A stretch of 34,075 nucleotides of DNA. Origin: Caulobacteraceae bacterium (GTDB lineage: Bacteria > Pseudomonadota > Alphaproteobacteria > Caulobacterales > Caulobacteraceae). Position 1 is the first letter of the stretch, and each line of letters begins with the position of its first letter. The translations under genes and the position numbers were made by a program. The notes beneath the pieces were generated by a model. That model searched no databases, was not told the DNA's origin, and was given only the letters and a program-made list of their open reading frames with translations. The DNA is taken from NCBI GenBank assembly GCA_028290905.1, contig JAQGIW010000313.1, positions 1 to 34,075 on the forward strand, given 5' to 3'. Shown here piece after piece: positions 8,824 to 16,127 of this stretch.

Positions 8824-9902
8824 ACGACCGATCCGCTGAGCGTCTCGTCAGCGAACAGCAGCGCCCGGCCCCAGCGGAGCCCGACGAGCGCATCGGCGAT
8901 CGGTGTCGTCGCTCCCTCCTTCGAGCGGAACACGCCGTTGGCAGTGCCCAGGATCTGCATCATCAGCATGACCCCCCCGTCGGTATTGTAGTGGAAGTAG
9001 GACCGTCCCGATGAGCCGACCTCGATCTCCGCAGAACCGTCGGCCGACGTCAGCGCAATCCGCCAGCGGCACGGTGTGTGCAGACCGCTGTGGGGATCAT
9101 CCCAGTATTCCAGCGTCTCGATCTCGACGCTCGATCCGGCGACCCAGGGACCAAAGTCGGTCCTCTCGCCATTGAGCACGACATTGCCGGCTTCCATCTT
9201 CCGACCGGTATGGCGGTGAACCTGGATCTCCAGTCCGGGTCCGCGAATTTCGAACGCGAGCACCTGATGGCCGCCCACCAGTTCGGCGACGATATCGCGG
9301 CTTTGGCCGACCACGGCGCGCTCGGCGGTGGCGTAGCCGTCCTGGAGTACGAAGGTCTCCCCACCAACGCTGATGGTCCCGCTGACCAGGGCCGCGACCT
9401 TGTAGCCGGCGGTATCGGCCTCCTTGAGCTTGTCGAACGGCCCCCAGCGCCACTCAGCGGGCGCGCAAGGGCGGAAGGTCAAGTCCGTCTGGACGTCGCC
9501 GTGGGAGCCGGTAACTTCCCAAGCCCCTTCGCGCCAGGCATAGTTACGCCCACCTAGCCTCCAGACAGCGCGGTCCGCTTCGCTGACCACCTCGTGGTCC
9601 TCCGGCTTCAGATACTGGTTGAAGTGCCATCCGGTGCGGACGAAGGCGTTGTCCTTCAGCCCTTGTCCAACCATGGCGCGAGGGATCGCGAAGAAGATCG
9701 TTCCGTTGATGCGCCCGTCCCGGATCAGCCAGATACCTTTTCCTCCGGCGCGGATCACATAGGCGCAAGCGTAAAGGTAGATGTCGTGATCGGCGGTGCG
9801 GGCCGTGATGATGAAGCCGGTATCTTCCGAACTGTCGCGGTCCCGCGGCAGGAGGTCGGTGTAGAGCTTGGCATCCGAGACACTAGGGACTGTTTCCGGC
9901 AT
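8820..9902 (-). CDS. Conserved protein of unrecognised function (lipocalin/AttH-like guess)
   Basis: Protein of 360 residues; I do not firmly recognise the family. It is rich in beta-strand-like stretches, aromatic residues and paired motifs (FRPCAPAEWRWGPFDKL, LVSGTISVGGETFVLQDGYA, ALTSADGSAEIEVGSSG), a pattern seen in two-domain lipocalin-like proteins such as the CrtC/AttH group. No signal peptide or membrane segment is visible. The frame is open upstream, but ATG at 9902 has AAGAGGG about eight bases before it and is preferred. It lies 40 bases after the TonB receptor and overlaps the MFS start, so it belongs to an uptake operon. A role in handling the imported hydrophobic substrate is possible but unproven. 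Confidence 0.7.
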   Translation of the reverse strand: MPETVPSVSDAKLYTDLLPRDRDSSEDTGFIITARTADHDIYLYACAYVIRAGGKGIWLIRDGRINGTIFFAIPRAMVGQGLKDNAFVRTGWHFNQYLKPEDHEVVSEADRAVWRLGGRNYAWREGAWEVTGSHGDVQTDLTFRPCAPAEWRWGPFDKLKEADTAGYKVAALVSGTISVGGETFVLQDGYATAERAVVGQSRDIVAELVGGHQVLAFEIRGPGLEIQVHRHTGRKMEAGNVVLNGERTDFGPWVAGSSVEIETLEYWDDPHSGLHTPCRWRIALTSADGSAEIEVGSSGRSYFHYNTDGGVMLMMQILGTANGVFRSKEGATTPIADALVGLRWGRALLFADETLSGSVV

Positions 9903-9942
9903 GAGTAAAACCCTCTTCACCGCCTGAGTGGTCAGGCTGATG

Positions 9943-12321
9943 TCAAAACTTGTGGTTGATCTCGAGCCCGACCGTGCGAGGCGGGCCGTAGAAAGCCAGC
10001 CCGATGCTGAGAGAGTCGGCAAACTCAATGCCGTCGTTCATGTAGTGCTTGTCGAACAGGTTGCGGCCGAAGATCGAAATCTCGGTGCGGCCGTCTGCCA
10101 GGTCCCAGGCGAGGCGAGCGTTCCAGAGGGAATAGCCGCCTTGGGTAAAGCGTCGGATCGCTTCGGGCTGGGTGGGGGAGGCGGAGAAATGCCGCACACC
10201 GTTGGCGTTCCACTCCAGTCGCGGCGTGAGGGTCCCATACCCGCCCATCGCGACATTGTACTGGGCCGCCAGGGTGACGGTGTAGTCGGGCACGCGGGTA
10301 AAGGGCACGCCGGTGGCGTCGACCGGCGTACCGTTCGCCAGGACAGTCAGGAACTTAAGGTATTTGGCGTGGGTGGTGCCGACCGAAGCCGAAAGCTCCA
10401 GATGTGGGATGGGGTAGGCGGTGGCCTCAAGCTCGACGCCATTGATCCGTGCTTTGGCCGCGTTGACAATGTCCTGAACGATGTTTCCGGTGACCGGGTC
10501 GGCCGTTAATGTGTCGATCTGGATATTATTATAGTCGCTGATGAAATAGGCCGCGTCAAACACCAGCCGGTGATCGAAGGCAGTCAGTTTGAGACCCACT
10601 TCGTAAGAGTCGAGCGTTTCGGGGTCGTACTTGTTCAGGTTGCCCAGATTGGCCTGGCCCTCGGCGTTGAATCCGCCACTCTTGAAGCCTTGCGAGAAAG
10701 TGAAGTAGGCGATGCCTTCGTCGAGCACGGTCCCATCGATCAACGAATGCGGGGCATGCAGGGTAATGTTGGCCATGCTGGTCCAGTGGTTGAATTTGGC
10801 GGTCAGGGACGTGTTTGTCGGGATGGACAGCACCGGCCCCGAGGGGTCGTTCGCCCCGATGATCGCCCGATAGGCGACGAAGCCTTTCTTCTCCGTGGTA
10901 TACCGCGCACCACCAGTAACTGAAATAATCTTATTCAAATCGTAAGTGGCCTGGCCGTAGACCGCCTGGGCGTTGTTTCCGATATTCTGTTTGTCTACGG
11001 AATTAAAATGCAGGCCGATCATAGCTACATTCGGGACTACTTCGGTAAAGCGCGTACTCTTGCCATCCTCTTTGAACTCGTAGAACCCAGTCACAAAGTG
11101 TAGATGGTTTTGTATCGCGTCACCGGTGAGCTGAAGTTCCGCGCTATATTGATTCAGCTGATTCGGAGTCAGGTCATAGGCATGGACGATCACGAACGGG
11201 ACCGCGTCGAGATCGGCGACGCGGTGCGGGTCCTCATGACGGTAGCCGAAGATTGCCTTCACATCGAGATTGTCGAAGACGCCGACTTGGCCTGGACTCC
11301 AGCCAACTGTTGCCGAGGCGCCGTAGGTCCGAATCTTGCTCTGCGCTGGGGCGTCGAAACTGACGTTGTGGCTATTGGGCTGGTCCGTCTTTTGGCATTC
11401 CCCTTTGAAGTCGATGCCGTCGACAAAATTTATCAGGCCGACAAAACCCGGGACCGGTTGAACATTGACCCACCGGCACTGGACGCCCGGGCCGCGCGAG
11501 TTGTCGTTCATGAAGTCGCCGGTGAGGTCGATCGTCAGATATTTTGACGGTGTGTAGCGCAGGGCGCCGCGCAGAGCGTAGCGATCGACGTTGTCGTAAT
11601 ATTGATTGTCGAAGGTGTTATATGAATATCCCCGGCTTATGTTGTAGGCGCCGGAAACGCGCGCATAGAGCAGGCCATCGATCAACGGAACGTTGACACC
11701 GGCGCGAACGATGCCTTGAGCCGGGTCGGCTGCTGTGACGTCGATGAAACCGCTCAGGCCGGGCCCGGGTTTGATAGTGATGACGTTGATGGCCCCGCCC
11801 ACGGTGTTGCGTCCGAACAAGGTTCCCTGGGGGCCGCGCAATACTTCGATGCGTTGAACATCGAGCACGTCGAGCAGGCTTCCGCTCGGCTTGGCGATCA
11901 GCACGCCATCCAGATACAGGCCGACGCCCGGATCGTTGGTGATGCCGGCGTTCAGGGCGCCGACACCGCGAAGCAGGATGCGGCCCACGCCGTTGCTGGC
12001 TGCGTCCCGCTCCAACACCAGATTTGGAACGTGAGCCGCGATGTCGTCTAGGCGGGTGGCGCCGATCTGGCGCAGGTTTTCCTGGCTGAATGCGGTCACC
12101 GCCACCGGCGTCTCCTGGAGAGATTCCGCACGTTTGCGCGCCGTCACCAACACTTCCTGGACGTGCGTTCCCTCGTCGGCCGCTCGGGCGACGGCCGACG
12201 GGGCCGTGACCTGCTGTGCCAACGCCGAACCCGGCAGGGCCATGAGGGCGAGCGCCGAGGCCCATGAAAGACGGCTAGGCTCTGCGAGTATCACGGCATC
12301 CCTCCCAAGGCGCCGGCGCAT
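9943..12321 (-). CDS. TonB-dependent outer-membrane receptor
   Basis: Outer-membrane 22-strand barrel with N-terminal plug, 792 residues. An N-terminal signal peptide ends near GSALAQQ. A TonB-box-like segment VQEVLVTARKRAESLQ follows. Plug signatures are GVGLYLDGVLIAKPSG, RIEVLRGPQGTLFGRNTVGG and AINVITIKPG. The barrel ends in the typical aromatic residue (LEINHKF). ATG at 12321 has AAGGTGG just upstream; a GTG nine codons later (GGGAGG before it) would also keep the signal peptide. This VTARK-type receptor is greatly expanded in sphingomonads and caulobacters. Being first in an operon with an MFS permease, it probably imports the substrate of this island rather than a siderophore; that is inference from context. 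Confidence 0.94.
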   Translation of the reverse strand: MRRRLGRDAVILAEPSRLSWASALALMALPGSALAQQVTAPSAVARAADEGTHVQEVLVTARKRAESLQETPVAVTAFSQENLRQIGATRLDDIAAHVPNLVLERDAASNGVGRILLRGVGALNAGITNDPGVGLYLDGVLIAKPSGSLLDVLDVQRIEVLRGPQGTLFGRNTVGGAINVITIKPGPGLSGFIDVTAADPAQGIVRAGVNVPLIDGLLYARVSGAYNISRGYSYNTFDNQYYDNVDRYALRGALRYTPSKYLTIDLTGDFMNDNSRGPGVQCRWVNVQPVPGFVGLINFVDGIDFKGECQKTDQPNSHNVSFDAPAQSKIRTYGASATVGWSPGQVGVFDNLDVKAIFGYRHEDPHRVADLDAVPFVIVHAYDLTPNQLNQYSAELQLTGDAIQNHLHFVTGFYEFKEDGKSTRFTEVVPNVAMIGLHFNSVDKQNIGNNAQAVYGQATYDLNKIISVTGGARYTTEKKGFVAYRAIIGANDPSGPVLSIPTNTSLTAKFNHWTSMANITLHAPHSLIDGTVLDEGIAYFTFSQGFKSGGFNAEGQANLGNLNKYDPETLDSYEVGLKLTAFDHRLVFDAAYFISDYNNIQIDTLTADPVTGNIVQDIVNAAKARINGVELEATAYPIPHLELSASVGTTHAKYLKFLTVLANGTPVDATGVPFTRVPDYTVTLAAQYNVAMGGYGTLTPRLEWNANGVRHFSASPTQPEAIRRFTQGGYSLWNARLAWDLADGRTEISIFGRNLFDKHYMNDGIEFADSLSIGLAFYGPPRTVGLEINHKF

Positions 12322-12382
12322 CGACCACCTTATGCTGTGAACTGAATGCGCCGGACGTGAAGGGTAGTGGCGTTGATACGGC

Positions 12383-12410
12383 TGTCAAGAATGAATATGA
12401 TAAAACTATC
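12383..12410 (-). promoter_or_regulatory. Candidate -35 box and operator upstream of the TonB receptor gene
   Basis: Reading the minus strand, TTGACA (12388-12383) could be a -35 box, though no convincing -10 is seen 17 bases on. Ten bases upstream of it lies GATAAAACTATC at 12399-12410, an imperfect 12-base palindrome, followed on the plus strand by AGAA. The same arrangement (GATA-N4-TATC then AGAA) recurs 68 bases away next to the divergent SDR gene, suggesting a shared regulator. Confidence 0.5.
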
Positions 12411-12466
12411 AGAAGTGGGATGCGCGAACCGGTTGGTGTGGCCCTTGCGTCGTCCCCCCGTCCGTT

Positions 12467-12478
12467 GATAGAACTATC
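12467..12478. promoter_or_regulatory. Palindromic candidate operator GATAGAACTATC
   Basis: Twelve-base palindrome with GATAG and CTATC arms around two bases, 32 bases before the SDR start at 12511. It overlaps a possible TTGATA -35 (12465-12470). It is followed by AGAAA; the ten bases CTATCAGAAA recur exactly at 13934-13943, before the SnoaL-like gene. The adjacent TetR gene at 14064 is the obvious candidate to bind it. Confidence 0.55.
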
Positions 12479-12510
12479 AGAAATCGAATAGGGTGTCGGG
12501 GAGGAGAGCC

Positions 12511-13446
12511 GTGGCGGATCATCTGTCGGGAAAGGTCGTGGTGGTGACCGGTGGCGCACGCGGCGTCGGCCGCGCCGTGGCCGAGGCTGTTTCCGAACAG
12601 GGCGCCGCGGTGGTGATCAACGATCTGGGCGGCGCGCTCGACGGAACCGGAAGGGATTCGACGCCCGCCCGGGAGGCGGCTGCGGAAATCGTCTCGCGTG
12701 GTGGGCGGGCTCACGCGAACGCCGACACCGTCGCGACCATGGAAGGCGCCCGGAACCTGGTTGCGGAGGCCCTGGCGGCGTTCGGCCGGCTGGACGCGAT
12801 CGTCATGTGCGCTGGGAATTCGTCGACGGCGCCTTTCTGGGAAATGTCGGAAGCTCAATGGGATAGCCTGATCAGCGTGCACCTGAAGGGCCACTTTGCC
12901 TGCACTCGCGCGGCGGCCGCGCCGATGATGGCCCAGAAGAGTGGCCGCATCATCCACATCACATCTCACGTCGGCCTCTACGGTCATCCCGAGGCGGCCA
13001 ACTATGCCGCGGCCAAGGCCGGGATCACCGGCCTGACCCGGTCGGCGGCGCAGGCGCTGGGACCTTTCGGCATCACGGTCAACGCGATCGCCCCCAGCGC
13101 CATTTCGCGGATGTCGGACACCGTGGCGGCCCCTATCCTGCGTGAGCGTGCGGCGGCGAGGGGCATTCCGCTCGCCCCGGACCTGTCGGACGACGAGGTG
13201 AGGCTGAAGCTGATCGGCGATCCTCGAGGGGTGGGAAACTTCGCCGCCTACCTGTGCGGCGACGACGCCAGCCATGTGAATGGTGAAGTCTTCGCGGTCA
13301 TCGGCGGCCACATCGGCCGTTTCGCGCCATGGAATGAAGCGGCGACGCTGGATACCGACAGCTTCTGGAGTGTCGAGGCGCTACGGGAGGCAGCCCCCTC
13401 CGCCCTGTTCGCCGGCCTGGTCAATCCAGCGCCCCCGAGCGCCTAG
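12511..13446 (+). CDS. SDR family dehydrogenase, MFE-2-like hydroxyacyl-CoA dehydrogenase type
   Basis: SDR of 311 residues. The cofactor motif TGGARGVGRAVAE is followed by VVINDLGGALDGTGRDSTPA, the signature of the D-3-hydroxyacyl-CoA dehydrogenase domain of peroxisomal multifunctional enzyme 2 and its bacterial relatives. CAGNSS stands for NNAG, and the catalytic residues lie in IHITSHVG and YAAAK. GTG at 12511 is chosen because GAGGAG lies immediately upstream; an earlier in-frame start at 12493 has no such site. The C-terminus extends about 45 residues beyond a minimal SDR. The gene is monocistronic, divergent from the TonB receptor operon and preceded by a palindromic operator. Oxidation of a 3-hydroxyacyl-CoA intermediate is plausible. 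Confidence 0.88.
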   Translation: MADHLSGKVVVVTGGARGVGRAVAEAVSEQGAAVVINDLGGALDGTGRDSTPAREAAAEIVSRGGRAHANADTVATMEGARNLVAEALAAFGRLDAIVMCAGNSSTAPFWEMSEAQWDSLISVHLKGHFACTRAAAAPMMAQKSGRIIHITSHVGLYGHPEAANYAAAKAGITGLTRSAAQALGPFGITVNAIAPSAISRMSDTVAAPILRERAAARGIPLAPDLSDDEVRLKLIGDPRGVGNFAAYLCGDDASHVNGEVFAVIGGHIGRFAPWNEAATLDTDSFWSVEALREAAPSALFAGLVNPAPPSA

Positions 13447-13480
13447 CCTCGCGGTTGACGCTCGCAGGGGTTCCGCCGGG

Positions 13481-13870
13481 CTACTCGGCGCCGAGGGGGA
13501 CGTCCTTGGCGCCCTGGGCGGAGTCGAAATACTCTTCCAGCCGGGTAATCCGGCCGTCCTTCACCTGGGCGACCACGGCGATGGGAACGGTCAGCTCCTG
13601 ACCTGAGCCCTTCACCCGCCCTCTACAGACATGCTGGCGAAGAAAGCCGCCGGGGATCTCGATCTGCCTGACGTCCTCGTATCGGAAGTTCTCTACGTTG
13701 GCGCAGAGCCAGCGCAGGGTGTCAATGTTCACCGCTGGACCCTTTACCGTATTGTCGGTATTATGCCAGATGATCGCGTCGGGCGCGTAGATCCTCGCAA
13801 CCTTGTCAAGCTCGCCCGATGCGACGGCGTCGAAAAAGCCGTCGGCGACGGCGAATACACTGTCGGCCAT
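13481..13870 (-). CDS. SnoaL-like / NTF2-fold protein
   Basis: Protein of 129 residues with the NTF2/SnoaL cone fold. The helical N-terminus VADGFFDAVASGELDKVARIYAP is followed by the strand IIWHNTDNTVKGP and later paired strands (RQHVCRGRV, IAVVAQVKDGRITRLEEYFD). Members include polyketide cyclases, ketosteroid-isomerase relatives and limonene-epoxide-hydrolase-like proteins. AGGGAGCA precedes the ATG. Its neighbours are an SDR on one side (convergent) and TetR on the other (divergent). Isomerisation or hydrolysis of a pathway intermediate is possible; the catalytic residues cannot be assigned with confidence. Confidence 0.82.
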   Translation of the reverse strand: MADSVFAVADGFFDAVASGELDKVARIYAPDAIIWHNTDNTVKGPAVNIDTLRWLCANVENFRYEDVRQIEIPGGFLRQHVCRGRVKGSGQELTVPIAVVAQVKDGRITRLEEYFDSAQGAKDVPLGAE

Positions 13871-13933
13871 GGATCTGCTCCCTTTTGCGGCCCCGTCCCG
13901 ACGGGACCGGGTTTCGAAGTGTTATTATGTAGT

Positions 13934-13943
13934 CTATCAGAAA
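13934..13943. promoter_or_regulatory. Operator half-site CTATCAGAAA between SnoaL-like and TetR genes
   Basis: Exact ten-base repeat of the downstream half of the 12467 operator region (12474-12483). The opposite half is degenerate here (ATGTAG in place of GATAGA). It lies in the 193-base divergent spacer between the SnoaL-like gene and the TetR gene, where autoregulation would be expected. Confidence 0.35.
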
Positions 13944-14063
13944 GGCATTGCCGATCGCAATTGATTGGGAGCAGTAAGGGGTCGGGCGAACGCGACTCGG
14001 TGCGAAAACCGGTTCGCGGCCACCCATCGGAACCGATCCGGCAAGGGATGAACGACGTTTGGA

Positions 14064-14804
14064 ATGCCCGACGACATGGACGTGAAGCCCGCCAAACCGG
14101 CCCCCAAGAAGTCCGGCGTCCAGCGTCGCCAGCGGATGCAGAGCCATCTTCGCAACGAACAACTGCTCGGTTGCGCGATCCGCGTGGTGGCCCGCAATGG
14201 TCTGGGGAGCAGCCCGCATGCCGCGACGGCAAAGGAGGCCGGCGTGTCGGTGCCGACCGTATTCGCCTATTTCCCCACGCGCGCGACGCTTCTGGCCGAG
14301 GTGGTGGCCGACGTGGATCGGTTCTACGAAGACATCGGCAAGGGCGTGCTCTACAACGGCGACGCTCTCGAGGCGATCCTGGATTTCCTGAAGGCATGCG
14401 CGCGCATGGTGGTGCAGGATCCTGACCGCACGCGGATCTGGCTCGACTGGAGCACCAGCGTGGGCCAGGGGGAGCTGTGGAAACTCTACCTCGAATTCCA
14501 TCGTAAGGCCGTCAGGCGGCTCTCGGCGGTGGTCAAGCGCGGGCAGGCCGACGGCTCGATTCCGGCAACCGTTTCGCCCAACGAAGCGGCCCTGATCATC
14601 GCGTCGGGCAGCCACACGGTGGCGCAGATGATGATGACCGACATGCCGCTGAAATCCGTCATGCGGTATGAGGAAGAGCTGGTCCGGGCCGCCCTTCACC
14701 TGCCCTCGCGGCGTGAGCTCGAGCAGCAGCGCGCACGCAAGGATGCCAGGGCGTTGGCGAAGGGCAGGGTGAAGGGCGGGGAAAAGACGGACACACCGAA
14801 ATAG
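14064..14804 (+). CDS. TetR family transcriptional regulator
   Basis: TetR-type regulator of 246 residues. The basic N-terminal extension (VKPAKPAPKKSGVQRRQRMQ) is followed by the DNA-binding domain: RNEQLLGCAIRVVARNG, then the helix-turn-helix AATAKEAGVSVPTVFAYFPT and RATLLAEVV, about residues 30-85. The remainder is the helical ligand-binding and dimer domain. ATG at 14064 is used; ATG at 14076 is an alternative. The gene lies amid the divergent promoters carrying GATA-N4-TATC palindromes, so it is the likely local repressor, with a pathway acid or CoA ester as a plausible ligand (inference). Confidence 0.92.
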   Translation: MPDDMDVKPAKPAPKKSGVQRRQRMQSHLRNEQLLGCAIRVVARNGLGSSPHAATAKEAGVSVPTVFAYFPTRATLLAEVVADVDRFYEDIGKGVLYNGDALEAILDFLKACARMVVQDPDRTRIWLDWSTSVGQGELWKLYLEFHRKAVRRLSAVVKRGQADGSIPATVSPNEAALIIASGSHTVAQMMMTDMPLKSVMRYEEELVRAALHLPSRRELEQQRARKDARALAKGRVKGGEKTDTPK

Positions 14805-14821
14805 GGGAGCGCCGTCCTCCA

Positions 14822-15925
14822 TCAGAATAGCTCAGTCAAGGCGCGCGGATCGAAGGCTTTCAAGTCGGCGGCGCGGCCCTCGCGCATCTTCGCCACCCAG
14901 TCGGGGTTGGCGAGCAAGGCCCGCCCGATGGCGACCAGATCGAATTCATTCCGGCCGAACTGCTCCAGCAAAGGCTCGAGGGACGCCAGCGGGACCTCGC
15001 CGCGCCGGCCATGGCGCGTGTCCAGGGCCTCGTCCAGCCCTACTGACCCGACGGTAATCACGGGCTTGCCCGTCAGCGCCTTCACCCACCCGGCCAGCCC
15101 CAGCGTGCTGCCTTCGAATTCAGCATCCCAGTGGCGGCGCGTGGAGCAGTGGAACACGTCCACTCCCGCGGCGGCCAGTGGCGAAAGCAGGGCCGCGAGG
15201 ACCCGCGGCGTATCGGCGATGCGGGCGCTGTAGTCCCAAAGTTTCCACTGAGAAAGCCGAAAGCCGATGGGGAAATCAGGTCCGGTCCGGCGGCGGCACT
15301 CCGCCACGACTTCGGCGGCGAAACGAGCCCGTGCCCCCTCCTCGCCGCCGTAACCATCCGCGCGATGGTTGGTCAGCGTGCTGAGGAACTGATCGGGCAG
15401 ATAACCATGGGCGCCGTGGATCTCGACGCCATCAAACCCAAGCCGCCGCGCCTCCCGAGCGCCCCGACCATAGGCGTCGATCACGCGCGCGATGTCGGCG
15501 TCGGTCATCGGTGACCCGACGACTTCTCCATCAGGCGCCACACCAGACGGACTGAGGACCGGCGGCGCGTCGGCGCCGAGTTGCAGCGACGCGCGGTGGA
15601 ACCCTGCGTGCCAGAGTTGAATGAAGACGCGGCTCCCGGCTTCATGCACGGCGTCGGCGATACGGCCGAGCCCCTTCAGCTGATCGGGACGTCCCAGGAC
15701 CGGCACGTTGGCCATGTAGGAGGCCGACGGCTCGTCTATCCAGACCCCCTCGGTGATGATCAGCCCGACGCCGCCGCGCGCGCGCCGAGCGTAGTACCGC
15801 GCGAGGTCGTCTCCCGCCACGCCATCCGGCGACCGGGCGCGAGTCATCGGGGCCATGACGAAACGGTTTGGCAGGGTCAGGCCGTTCAGCGCGAAGGGGG
15901 TGAACACGCCGCTCAAATCGGTCAA
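14822..15925 (-). CDS. Old Yellow Enzyme family NADH:flavin oxidoreductase
   Basis: FMN-dependent ene-reductase of 367 residues. The N-terminus LNGLTLPNRFVMAPMTRARS is the OYE FMN-binding segment. IQLWHAG follows. The substrate-binding histidine pair and tyrosine are in EIHGAHGYLPDQFLS, then NHRADGYGG. The C-terminal phosphate-binding stretch is VAIGRALLANPDW. It would reduce activated C=C bonds, nitro groups or quinones with NAD(P)H. The start is TTG at 15925 with GAGGGAACA upstream. It is divergent from the flavin monooxygenase operon, with a well-spaced promoter between them. It converges with TetR, 17 bases separating the genes. Confidence 0.93.
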   Translation of the reverse strand: MTDLSGVFTPFALNGLTLPNRFVMAPMTRARSPDGVAGDDLARYYARRARGGVGLIITEGVWIDEPSASYMANVPVLGRPDQLKGLGRIADAVHEAGSRVFIQLWHAGFHRASLQLGADAPPVLSPSGVAPDGEVVGSPMTDADIARVIDAYGRGAREARRLGFDGVEIHGAHGYLPDQFLSTLTNHRADGYGGEEGARARFAAEVVAECRRRTGPDFPIGFRLSQWKLWDYSARIADTPRVLAALLSPLAAAGVDVFHCSTRRHWDAEFEGSTLGLAGWVKALTGKPVITVGSVGLDEALDTRHGRRGEVPLASLEPLLEQFGRNEFDLVAIGRALLANPDWVAKMREGRAADLKAFDPRALTELF

Positions 15926-15978
15926 GATCTGTTCCCTCGTTCCAGCCGGTCTCGTCTTTGCCGGTCGAACCTGCTCGT

Positions 15979-16007
15979 CTGATATGGTGCTCAGTTAGAC
16001 GGGTCAA
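15979..16007 (-). promoter_or_regulatory. Predicted sigma70-type promoter of the OYE gene
   Basis: On the minus strand TTGACC (16007-16002) and TATCAG (15984-15979) are separated by exactly 17 bases, about 55 bases before the TTG start. GATATG (15981-15986) and CATATC (16008-16013) form an inverted repeat flanking this promoter and could be a second control site. Confidence 0.5.
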
Positions 16008-16047
16008 CATATCGTACGCCGAGCCGTTTATCCGCCCTTAGATAACG

Positions 16048-16059
16048 GATAATATTATC
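16048..16059. promoter_or_regulatory. Perfect palindrome GATAATATTATC, candidate operator
   Basis: Self-complementary 12-mer between the OYE and flavin-monooxygenase genes. It fits GATA-RWAY-TATC together with the sites at 12399 and 12467. Nine bases downstream is TTGACC (16069-16074), a potential -35 for the plus-strand operon, the same spacing as at the TonB promoter (10 bases). CCGTTTATC (16024-16032) and GATAACGG (16041-16048) form a further near inverted repeat just upstream. Confidence 0.55.
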
Positions 16060-16127
16060 ACTAACGGCTTGACCCCATGGGACCCGGGCAGTAAGCGGGG
16101 TGGGGCTGGCGACAAGATCGGGGAGGA

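Noticed and set aside
7615-8991. Very long open frame (458 codons) on the plus strand antisense to the MFS and unknown genes
   Set aside because: Its composition (Gln/Gly/Arg/His-rich) is what the opposite strand of a high-GC gene gives; the minus-strand MFS has clear family motifs and helices.
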